Assembly: GCA_964345365.1 (NCBI GenBank)
Contig: CAYFQR010000049.1
Coordinates: 1-6,201 of the forward strand
Direction: 5' to 3'
Source of the DNA: RUG754 sp964345365
GTDB taxonomy: Bacteria; Bacillota; Clostridia; Peptostreptococcales; Anaerovoracaceae
DNA: 6,201 nt
Position numbers and translations under genes: made by a program. Of the stretch, positions 1-4,912 are shown one piece after another; the first letter of the stretch is position 1; each line of letters starts with the position of its first letter. Under the pieces are notes generated by a model. That model ran no database searches. It saw nothing but the letters and a program-made list of their open reading frames with translations, and was not told where the DNA came from.

Positions 1-55
1 AAAAATTTCACCCCGCCTCTTGAAACATCGTATTTGCCGGAAAAATATATATAAC

Positions 56-90
56 GCAAAAACAGAGAGCACACAGCTCTCTGTTTTTGC
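56..90 (-). terminator. Rho-independent terminator of the DDAH/permease operon (bidirectional form)
   Basis: The arms 56-70 and 76-90 (GCAAAAACAGAGAGC and its exact complement) form a perfect 15-bp stem around a 5-nt loop, ACACA. The outer part of the stem is A5/T5, so a CAGAGAGC core is followed by a U tract on either strand. It lies downstream of the minus-strand operon with only degenerate sequence between. It could also serve a plus-strand gene beyond the left edge, although none is visible in 1-55. Confidence 0.85.
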
Positions 91-136
91 TTAAAATAGA
101 AGGCGAATCAGTTTTACTGAATTTTTCCTATTTTTT

Positions 137-323
137 TTAGAATCCGTGTGACAGGGTGGTCAGTCCGCCGTATTCGTTTGAATCCGAACGGCTGAGCGGT
201 TAACCCGTTTTTTTAAGAATCTGATTGACCGACGATTGCCGCCGTCTTTCCTTTTAGAATCTCAGCGACAGGGTGGTCAGTCCGCCGTATTCGTTTGAAT
301 CCGAACGGCTGACCGGTTAACCA
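137..323 (-). repeat. Three degenerate copies of the DDAH gene 3' end in a 117-bp tandem duplication
   Basis: Downstream of the DDAH stop (331-333) the gene's last codons recur. Copy B (254-323, minus strand) reads DSNEYGGLTTLSLRF-stop. The gene itself reads DTSEYRKIDGGLTCLSLRF-stop, so B lacks four codons and has Thr for the catalytic Cys. Copy A (137-206) reads DSNEYGGLTTLSHGF-stop and differs from B at 5 of 69 positions; 150-195 and 267-312 are identical over 46 bp. Copy C (about 213-250) reads RKDGGNRRSIRF with no stop after it. A to B and C to the true tail are both 117 bp apart, so 137-253 and 254-370 are one duplicated unit. Both A and B end in the palindrome GGTTAACC (198-205 and 315-322). 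In the B frame there is an in-frame stop within GGTTAACC, so none of these copies is a gene on its own. Confidence 0.75.
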
Positions 324-330
324 GCCATGT

Positions 331-1119
331 TTAGAATCTGAGCGACAGGCAGGTCAGTCCGCCGTCTATCTTTCTGTATTCGGACGTGTCAACGATGATG
401 GTCTCATAGCCCCATTCGTGAAGCTTGTTAAGAACCGTCGGATATCCTTCAGGGACAATTACCTTGCCGTTCATCCAAATGCAGTTCGCACCGTAAGCCT
501 CCTCATCAGGAACTTCGAATCTCTCGAAATCCTTGAATACTTCAAGCGGTTTGAATTCGCCCGAGATGAGCATCCTGTTGTCGTGAAGATAAACTACACC
601 CGTCTTGAGATGGAGAATCTGAGTTACCGGAACCTGAACGGCTTTCATGCCGTATTTTTCGAGGATTTCCTTGAACTGTCTGAAGCCCTCATCGTTCGTT
701 CTTTTGGATTTACCCANNNNNNNNNNCGCCTTATATGTATCTCCAACCATCATTACGTCGCCGCCTTCCATGGTTCCCGGCGCCTTGATGTATTCGATTT
801 TGTCTTCATCAAAGAACTCTCTTATAGCTCCGATTATCTCTTCTTTTTCTCCGTTTCTTGCCTCTGTGCCCGGATTGGTAATTATCGCACATTTCGGTGT
901 GATAACTGCCGGGTCTTCTACGAAGCAAGAGTCGGGATATCTCTCGTCTGCCGGAAGTACTTTAACCTCCACTCCGCAAGCCTTAAGCGCTTCAACGTAA
1001 TCATCGTGCTGTTTCATCGCAAGGTCGTAGTCCGGAGTTCCAAGCTCCGGAGACATTGTGATGCCGTCGATGAGCGCTCTGCAAGGCTTTCTCACTATAA
1101 CATTATTAAATCTTTTCAT
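331..1119 (-). CDS. ddaH: Dimethylarginine dimethylaminohydrolase (DDAH) family enzyme, distal copy, interrupted by an N gap
   Basis: This is a member of the DDAH/amidinotransferase superfamily, cytosolic. Known family enzymes hydrolyse Nω-methyl- and Nω,Nω-dimethylarginine to citrulline plus the methylamine through a Cys-His-Glu centre. Visible motifs are FVEDPA (E68, D69, guanidinium contacts), EGGDVM (E118), HLKTG (H170, catalytic) and the C-terminal DGGLTCLSLRF with the nucleophile C257. It closely matches the first gene of the operon along its whole length, about two thirds identical by eye. Ten Ns at 717-726 interrupt it. The text around them gives four residues more than the sister (262 against 258), so the real gap is probably shorter or the contig ends are faulty. 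The start is fixed by alignment of MKRFNNVIVR with MKKFNHVIVR and by an in-frame TAA just upstream. Oddly, no Shine-Dalgarno precedes this ATG; one lies 46 nt upstream, before a 9-codon frame. It is the last gene of the operon. Substrate within the family is inferred, and an arginine deiminase-like activity is the main alternative. Confidence 0.9.
   Translation of the reverse strand: MKRFNNVIVRKPCRALIDGITMSPELGTPDYDLAMKQHDDYVEALKACGVEVKVLPADERYPDSCFVEDPAVITPKCAIITNPGTEARNGEKEEIIGAIREFFDEDKIEYIKAPGTMEGGDVMMVGDTYKAXXXXGKSKRTNDEGFRQFKEILEKYGMKAVQVPVTQILHLKTGVVYLHDNRMLISGEFKPLEVFKDFERFEVPDEEAYGANCIWMNGKVIVPEGYPTVLNKLHEWGYETIIVDTSEYRKIDGGLTCLSLRF
717..726. other. Assembly gap (10 Ns) inside the distal DDAH gene
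   Basis: A run of exactly ten Ns, a common scaffolding placeholder, falls between the EGGDVMMVGD motif and the GKSKRTN motif. The adjoining stretch is among the parts most alike between the two DDAH genes, including identical runs of about 20 bp or more near 750-815 and 3098-3163. A repeat-induced assembly break is therefore plausible. Confidence 0.95.
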
Positions 1120-1127
1120 TTTTTAAT

Positions 1128-1157
1128 TCAACAGTGTGTTACGCATGGACACATCAT
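1128..1157 (-). CDS. Possible 9-residue leader peptide upstream of the distal DDAH gene
   Basis: On the minus strand AAAGGAG is followed 4 or 7 nt later by two ATGs in a row (1155-1157, 1152-1154). They open a frame that reads MMCPCVTHC and ends in TGA at 1128-1130. The DDAH start lies 8 nt beyond this stop and has no ribosome site of its own, so translation of the DDAH gene could depend on reinitiation after this frame. Three of nine residues are Cys. The frame is too short for coding statistics and may be chance. Confidence 0.3.
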   Translation of the reverse strand: MMCPCVTHC

Positions 1158-1168
1158 TGCACTCCTTT

Positions 1169-1201
1169 CTAATTTTCCTGTATTAGAACCGTGAAATCCA
1201 T
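1169..1201 (-). CDS. Weak 10-residue frame between permease and distal DDAH
   Basis: GGAGG at 1205-1209 precedes an ATG at 1199-1201 by only 3 nt, which is closer than optimal. The frame reads MDFTVLIQEN and stops at 1169-1171, just before the AAAGGAG of the next small frame. The 9-bp string ATTAGAACC at the permease stop (1212-1220) recurs exactly 30 bp away (1182-1190), so this stretch may be a small duplication and not a peptide gene. Confidence 0.15.
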   Translation of the reverse strand: MDFTVLIQEN

Positions 1202-1212
1202 CCGCCTCCGAA

Positions 1213-2646
1213 TTAGAACCATGCAAGAGATCCGTTAACCGTCATAACTATCGAAACAACAGCAGCTGCCATTAAAACTACACAGGCAACAATCGAACCG
1301 GTATTCTCAAAGAGCTTCTGTCCGGTTTTCTTTCTGTGGTAGAGGTACATAAGTGTTCCCGGTGCATACAGAAGCGATGCAACGAGTATGTAAGTAACTC
1401 CGGAAGCATAGAGAAGCCAGCAACCGTAGATTGAAGCGGCAATCGCGATAATCCAAGGTATCGTGCGGTTGTTTCCTTCGATTTCCTTGTCCTCGCCTTT
1501 TGATACGACCTTGAGGTAGTAGAATGCGGAAAGCACATAAGGCACCATGATTGCCGAAGTCGAAAGTGCGTAGCAAGCCTGGAATGTAGCATCATTAAAG
1601 TGAATTATGATTATGAAAAGCTGGATGATGAGCGCAGAAATAATTACCGCCCAAGTAGGAGCTCCGTATTTATTCTGTTTCGCGAGTATAGCAGGGAATG
1701 CATCATGCACTGCCGGGCCGAACGCACTGTCTACGCAAAGAATCGTATATGAGAACAGCGCTCCGCCGAGCGATATGATTACCGCTATGTTAACAAGGTT
1801 GGCTCCCCATGGCCCTACAACGGCCGCAAGTACTCCTCCGAGCGAAGGGTTCTCAAGTGCCGCGAGTTCTTCTGCAGGCATTACACCCATCGATAAGAAT
1901 GAGATGAGGAAGTAAAGTACAAACAGTGAAGCAAAAGATAAGATTGTGGCCTGTCCTGCTATCTTGGTAGTTCTGCCTCTTCCGGAAATTACTACCGCGC
2001 CTTCAATTCCTATGAAGATCCATACTGTTATATATACTGTTCCCTTAACCTGCTCAAGAAGCGAAAGCTCTCCCGTTCCGGCAAAGTTCTGTGTGAAAAT
2101 ATCCCAGCTGAATGCCCCGCCGAGTACGATGGCAACAACTACGGCAATGATAGGGATTGCCTTAGCGATTACAACAACTGCGTTTAATACAACCGCCTCG
2201 TTTACACCCCTCAAAATAAGGAGGGAAAGTACCCATATTACAATTGATGAAACTACCACCGAGAACCAGTTTGAGCCGTTTCCGAATACGCTCGCATAAT
2301 TGCCGAGTGTCTGTAATAAAAAAAAGATGCATGAAATCTGTGCCAAGATAGCACTGATCCAGTATCCCCATGCCGAGTTGAATCCGATATAGTCGCCAAA
2401 TCCCTCTCTGGCGTAAGTGTAAATTCCGCTGGTAAGTTCTTTCTTAACAACCGAAAGCTTAAAGAATGCCATGGTCAACGCGAACATACCGACTCCGCAA
2501 ATCGCCCAGGCTATTAAAGTGGCAAGGGTGTATGCTCCCGATGCGGCAAAGTCGCCCGATAAGCTGAATACTCCACTTGCAAGGGTAAGTCCTACAGCGA
2601 ACATCGCTAAAGGAAATACGCCAAGCGTTCTTTCTTTGTTATCCAT
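1213..2646 (-). CDS. arcD: APC-superfamily basic amino acid antiporter, ArcD-like
   Basis: An integral membrane transporter of 477 residues, the usual length for the basic amino acid/polyamine antiporter group of the APC superfamily. About 12-13 hydrophobic segments are visible, at roughly 9-30, 40-62, 92-112, 128-146, 155-177, 203-222, 234-254, 278-304, 331-350, 355-378, 397-432 and 450-470. Family-like motifs are LASGVFSL in segment 1, SGIYTYAREGFGDYIG around 73-88 and WIFIGIEGAVVISGRGR around 209-225. ArcD relatives exchange arginine for ornithine. Here the gene sits between two DDAH genes and no ornithine carbamoyltransferase or carbamate kinase is in view, so exchange of (methyl)arginine for citrulline is an alternative; this is inference. 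The start is supported by GGAGG (2653-2657) 6 nt before the ATG. It begins 42 bp after the upstream DDAH gene, with no terminator between. The symbol reflects family resemblance, not a proven substrate. Confidence 0.88.
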   Translation of the reverse strand: MDNKERTLGVFPLAMFAVGLTLASGVFSLSGDFAASGAYTLATLIAWAICGVGMFALTMAFFKLSVVKKELTSGIYTYAREGFGDYIGFNSAWGYWISAILAQISCIFFLLQTLGNYASVFGNGSNWFSVVVSSIVIWVLSLLILRGVNEAVVLNAVVVIAKAIPIIAVVVAIVLGGAFSWDIFTQNFAGTGELSLLEQVKGTVYITVWIFIGIEGAVVISGRGRTTKIAGQATILSFASLFVLYFLISFLSMGVMPAEELAALENPSLGGVLAAVVGPWGANLVNIAVIISLGGALFSYTILCVDSAFGPAVHDAFPAILAKQNKYGAPTWAVIISALIIQLFIIIIHFNDATFQACYALSTSAIMVPYVLSAFYYLKVVSKGEDKEIEGNNRTIPWIIAIAASIYGCWLLYASGVTYILVASLLYAPGTLMYLYHRKKTGQKLFENTGSIVACVVLMAAAVVSIVMTVNGSLAWF

Positions 2647-2688
2647 TTTAATCCTCCATAATTAAAATAAAATGAATACTTAATTTTT

Positions 2689-3465
2689 TTAGAATCTAAG
2701 TGATAAGCAGCTGAGTCCTCCGTCAAGCTTTCTGTATTCGGAAGTGTCAACGATGAGGGTCTTGTAGCCGAGTCCCTGAACTGCCGCGAGTACTGCAGGA
2801 TATCCTTCAGGCACGATTACAGTGTCGTTGACCCAAATGCAGTTTGCCGCATAAGCTTCCTCTACAGGAATTTCAACCTTGTTATACTTCGCGAAATCAG
2901 GTTTTGTAACGAACTCTCCGGAAACGAGCATATTGTTGTTTTCCAAGTAGTTCACACCGGTCTTAAGGTGAAGAACTTCTTCTAACTTAACTTCAGAGCA
3001 TGTCATTCCGTATTTTGCTAAAATCTCCGTGAGCTGTCTGATACCCTCTTCGTTGGTTCTTGCTGATCTTCCCACGTAGAAATGGTCTCCTACCATCATT
3101 ACGTCGCCGCCTTCAAGTGTTCCCGGCGCCTTGATGTATTCGATTTTATCTTCGTCGTAGAATTTTCTGACAGCGTCGATAATCTCGAACTTCTCACCGT
3201 TTCTTGACTCTGCGCCCGGGTTTGTGATGATGGCACAAGCTCTGGTCAAGAGTGCCGGGTCTTCTACGAAGCATGAGTCCGGATATCTGTCGTCTGCCGG
3301 AAGTACCGTTACGTCTACGTCGCACTGCTTAAGAGCTTCAATGTAAGCATCGTGCTGCTTAAGTGCCAATTCGTAGTCAGGTTTTCCCGGGTAAAGACCG
3401 CTTGTTATTCCCTCTACTAATGCTTTGCAAGGTCTTCTAACGATAACATGATTAAATTTTTTCAT
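2689..3465 (-). CDS. ddaH: Dimethylarginine dimethylaminohydrolase (DDAH) family enzyme, promoter-proximal copy
   Basis: A complete DDAH-family protein of 258 residues, about the usual bacterial length. It is expected to hydrolyse methylated arginines in the cytosol to citrulline and methylamines. All key motifs are present: FVEDPA (E68, D69), EGGDVM (E118), HLKTG (catalytic H166) and DGGLSCLSLRF with nucleophile C253. A longer frame opens at a TTG at 3504, but the ATG at 3465 has a perfect AGGAGG 8 nt upstream and matches the start of its sister gene, so 3465 is preferred. It is the first gene of the three-gene operon. The permease follows after 42 bp and the sister DDAH after that. Divergence between the two copies, for example DDRYPDSC against DERYPDSC and GRSARTN against GKSKRTN, is spread over the protein while the catalytic residues are kept, which suggests two working enzymes. 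The exact substrate of each copy is not decidable from sequence. Confidence 0.92.
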   Translation of the reverse strand: MKKFNHVIVRRPCKALVEGITSGLYPGKPDYELALKQHDAYIEALKQCDVDVTVLPADDRYPDSCFVEDPALLTRACAIITNPGAESRNGEKFEIIDAVRKFYDEDKIEYIKAPGTLEGGDVMMVGDHFYVGRSARTNEEGIRQLTEILAKYGMTCSEVKLEEVLHLKTGVNYLENNNMLVSGEFVTKPDFAKYNKVEIPVEEAYAANCIWVNDTVIVPEGYPAVLAAVQGLGYKTLIVDTSEYRKLDGGLSCLSLRF

Positions 3466-3473
3466 AATGATTT

Positions 3474-3479
3474 CCTCCT
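3474..3479 (-). promoter_or_regulatory. Shine-Dalgarno that decides the proximal DDAH start
   Basis: A perfect AGGAGG lies 8 nt before the ATG at 3463-3465. It rules out the upstream TTG at 3504, which has no such site. Confidence 0.9.
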
Positions 3480-3508
3480 GGATAAATAGTAACTGAACAA
3501 ACAATAGC

Positions 3509-3635
3509 TTAATAATGCCGGCTCATGCAAGGGATTTCAGTACCTCTCATAACTAATTCAACAAGCATTCTCGGCTTTTATAAACCTCTCATGACCAAAG
3601 TTACGGGGACTTGCCTTTTATAAGCCTCTCATGAC
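3509..3635 (-). repeat. Three imperfect repeats in the operon's 5' leader, about 40-bp period
   Basis: Two stretches, 3575-3595 and 3615-3635, differ at a single position and lie exactly 40 bp apart. A shorter third match, CCTCTCATAAC, is at 3543-3553. In the direction of operon transcription each begins ATGAGAGG. The first two then give MRGL-stop. The third runs on as a 13-codon frame, MRGTEIPCMSRHY, ending at 3509-3511, 43 nt before the DDAH start. None has a visible ribosome site. They lie between the predicted transcription start and the first gene, so they would be in the leader RNA. Confidence 0.6.
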
Positions 3636-3646
3636 TATCTGTTATA

Positions 3647-3668
3647 AATATATAATATATTATATATT
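3647..3668. promoter_or_regulatory. 22-bp perfect AT palindrome over the operon -10 region
   Basis: The arm AATATATAATA is followed directly by its exact complement, and every base is A or T. It covers the predicted -10 hexamer of the minus-strand promoter. It could be a regulator site or simply a product of extreme AT content. Confidence 0.4.
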
Positions 3669-3680
3669 GCAACTTGTCAA
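3652..3680 (-). promoter_or_regulatory. Predicted sigma-A-type promoter of the DDAH/permease operon
   Basis: On the minus strand TTGACA (3675-3680, perfect) is followed after 17 nt by TATTAT (3652-3657, 5 of 6). Transcription would begin near 3645, giving a leader of about 180 nt before the first DDAH start at 3465. Confidence 0.7.
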
Positions 3681-3765
3681 ATGAATTAATATATAGTATA
3701 TTGATATTTAGATAATATTTTGCTAAGATTGATAAAATCAACTAAATTTGCAACAAAAAATTAAA

Positions 3766-3958
3766 ATGTGACGCATTATTATTCGGATAATATATCACAA
3801 TTAATATGTGGCGTACTGTTTTTCGGATAATATATAGCGATTATTATGTGTCGTACAGTTGACCGGGTAATATATAGCTACTAACATGTGGCGCACTGTT
3901 TTTCGGATAATATATCGCAATTAACATGTGGCGCACTGTTTTAGGATAATATGTCGCT
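3766..3958 (+). repeat. Tandem array of 40-bp repeats upstream of the GntR gene
   Basis: Five units begin with ATGTG at 3766, 3806, 3846, 3886 and 3926, a strict 40-bp step with no spacers. The last unit is one base short and degenerates at the gene start. The approximate pattern is ATGTGGCGCACTGTT, then CGGATAATATAT, then an AT-rich end such as TTAAC. Units 2, 4 and 5 are most alike, while unit 3 is the most diverged (GTGTCGTACAG, GGGTAAT). Forty is not a multiple of three, so the array is not coding. The units contain GATAAT-like -10 elements and a GTGNNNNAC-like dyad that might bind a regulator. This is not a CRISPR array, because there are no unique spacers. Confidence 0.9.
3921..3950 (+). 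promoter_or_regulatory. Candidate promoter of the GntR gene in the last repeat
   Basis: TTAACA (3921-3926, 5 of 6 to TTGACA) and GATAAT (3945-3950, 5 of 6) are separated by 18 bp. The same pair in the preceding unit is 19 bp apart (CTAACA, GATAAT); the base lost in unit 5 brings the spacing nearer to optimum. Transcription would start near 3957, which places the ATG at 3959 at the very 5' end and the ATG at 3992 behind a normal leader. Confidence 0.45.
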
Positions 3959-3981
3959 ATGATTAATAATAAGATTAATGT

Positions 3982-3985
3982 GAGG
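3982..3985 (+). promoter_or_regulatory. Shine-Dalgarno that decides the GntR start
   Basis: GAGG lies 6 nt before the ATG at 3992. The upstream in-frame ATG at 3959 has only a distant AGGA inside the repeat and would be almost leaderless. Confidence 0.65.
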
Positions 3986-3991
3986 TCGGAA

Positions 3992-4639
3992 ATGAATAAT
4001 TTTAAGACACTGAAAAACCATGTCTATGACTATATAGCCGAGCAGATTTCGCTCGGCGGTATTGCCCCCGGAGTAAAGATAAACGAAAATAAAATCTGTG
4101 ACAGCCTTTCAGTCAGCAGGACACCTGTGCGTGAGGCTCTGATAGAGTTATCCTGTTTCGGCATCCTTGAAAACGTGCCGAGAAAAGGATTCATCGTCAA
4201 GGACCTCAGCCTACAGGAGATAACCAATATATATGCGGTAATCGGAATCTTAGAGGGTGAGGCTGCTCGGCTCGCTTGCGACAATCTCTTAAAGAGGGAG
4301 CTTTCGGATATGAAGTTCTATCTTGACAGCATGTACCTGGCGATAGAGCAGGGCAATTACGGCATGTATCAAAAGCAGCAGGTCGAGTTTCACAGGATTT
4401 TCATAGGTAAGTGCGGTAATGAGGAGCTTATGTCGACATTATATAACCTTAAAAGCAAACTGATAAGACGAGACTTCGATGAGTTCAAGCACCCGAACGT
4501 TAAAGAAGTTCTAATAGAAACAAATAACGAGCATGAGAAAATATATGAATTCTTCGTGGCAAAAGATGCCGATGCGGTCTCAGCCTATCTGAAGGATGTC
4601 CACTGGCGTTCTCACAATGCCGGCTTTGAGGTGTTGTAG
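3992..4639 (+). CDS. GntR-family transcriptional regulator, FadR subfamily (FCD domain)
   Basis: A DNA-binding regulator of 215 residues, standard for the family. The N-terminal winged helix-turn-helix (about 1-70) carries the hallmark LSVSRTPVREALIEL (39-53) and the wing RKGFIV (64-69). The rest is an all-helical FCD effector-binding domain. Its usual metal ligands are one Asp and three His. H134 (EFHRIF), H181 (NEHEKI) and H204 (DVHWRSH) are present, but the position four residues before H134, normally Asp, is Gln130. The preferred start is ATG 3992, behind GAGG; a frame from ATG 3959 would add 11 residues lying partly in the last 40-bp repeat. It is divergent from the DDAH/permease operon across about 525 bp of repeat-bearing DNA, and so is the natural candidate to regulate that operon and itself in response to an amino acid or its breakdown product. 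The target and effector are inferred from position only. Confidence 0.92.
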   Translation: MNNFKTLKNHVYDYIAEQISLGGIAPGVKINENKICDSLSVSRTPVREALIELSCFGILENVPRKGFIVKDLSLQEITNIYAVIGILEGEAARLACDNLLKRELSDMKFYLDSMYLAIEQGNYGMYQKQQVEFHRIFIGKCGNEELMSTLYNLKSKLIRRDFDEFKHPNVKEVLIETNNEHEKIYEFFVAKDADAVSAYLKDVHWRSHNAGFEVL

Positions 4640-4691
4640 GCGCGGACATACATCATTTTTTTAATATACCCTTTTATATGTAAAAATGTTC

Positions 4692-4727
4692 AAAAATCAG
4701 TCGCAAAAAATACGATTGATTTTTTTG
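4692..4727 (+). terminator. Rho-independent terminator of the GntR gene
   Basis: AAAAATCAGTCG (4692-4703) pairs with CGATTGATTTTT (4713-4724), a 12-bp stem with one G-U pair and a 9-nt loop. The T run continues to 4726. It lies 52 bp after the GntR stop. The A tract on the other side could make it work in both directions. Confidence 0.8.
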
Positions 4728-4768
4728 TTTCTGAAATGTCAATCGAGACCTGCAACCGTGATGCCTGA

Positions 4769-4797
4769 TTGAATTTACCATAGAATTTATGTATAAT
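4769..4797 (+). promoter_or_regulatory. Predicted promoter ahead of the small winged-helix frame
   Basis: TTGAAT (4769-4774, 4 of 6) and a perfect TATAAT (4792-4797) are separated by 17 bp. Transcription would begin near 4804, leaving a leader of about 110 nt before the ATG at 4913. It stands directly after the GntR terminator, so the downstream frame would be an independent unit. Confidence 0.55.
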
Positions 4798-4814
4798 ATA
4801 GAAGAATTGAACAC

Positions 4815-4836
4815 CGGATAATACAAGGCTTATCCG
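4815..4836 (+). other. Small hairpin near the 5' end of the predicted transcript
   Basis: CGGATAA (4815-4821) pairs with TTATCCG (4830-4836) around an 8-nt loop, starting about 11 nt after the predicted transcription start. No U tract follows, so it is not a terminator. Its left arm begins with CGGATAATA, the string also found in the 40-bp repeats before the GntR gene. Confidence 0.45.
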
Positions 4837-4852
4837 ACAGCAATGAGAAAAT

Positions 4853-4894
4853 AACAAGCAAGATAATAAGCAAGATAATAAGCAAGACAATAAG
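4853..4894 (+). repeat. 12-bp tandem repeat encoding NKQD
   Basis: Three and a half units of a 12-bp repeat (AATAAGCAAGAT type). They are in frame with the downstream winged-helix frame and would read NKQDNKQDNKQDNK. The frame is open from 4847, just after a TGA at 4844-4846, but has no ATG before 4913. Large AlbA_2/AAA_4-type proteins often carry low-complexity repeats just before their C-terminal winged helix, so this looks like part of that linker. Confidence 0.75.
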
Positions 4895-4912
4895 CATGTT
4901 GAGGTAAAAATC

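Noticed and set aside
137..323. Integron attC-like cassettes, suggested by a stem formed by GGTCAG/CTGACC and the end motif GGTTAACC in copy B
   Set aside because: The motif does not match the GTTRRRY / RYYYAAC core sites. The stem is broken in copy A, and the sequence is explained by similarity to the DDAH 3' end.
418..1194. A 258-codon plus-strand frame opposite the distal DDAH gene
   Set aside because: It is the antisense shadow of a clear enzyme gene, is interrupted by the same N run and resembles no family.
1182..1220. The 9-bp direct repeat ATTAGAACC as an insertion target duplication
   Set aside because: Only 21 bp lie between the copies and there are no inverted ends or element remains; a small slippage or chance is enough.
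3466..3504. A longer proximal DDAH protein starting at TTG 3504
   Set aside because: No ribosome site precedes it. The perfect AGGAGG and alignment with the sister gene support the ATG at 3465.
3766..3958. A CRISPR array
   Set aside because: The 40-bp units abut each other with no unique spacers, and no cas gene is in view.
3959..3991. A GntR start at ATG 3959
   Set aside because: It lies within the last 40-bp repeat, almost at the predicted transcription start, with no well-spaced ribosome site. ATG 3992 has GAGG 6 nt upstream. It cannot be fully excluded.
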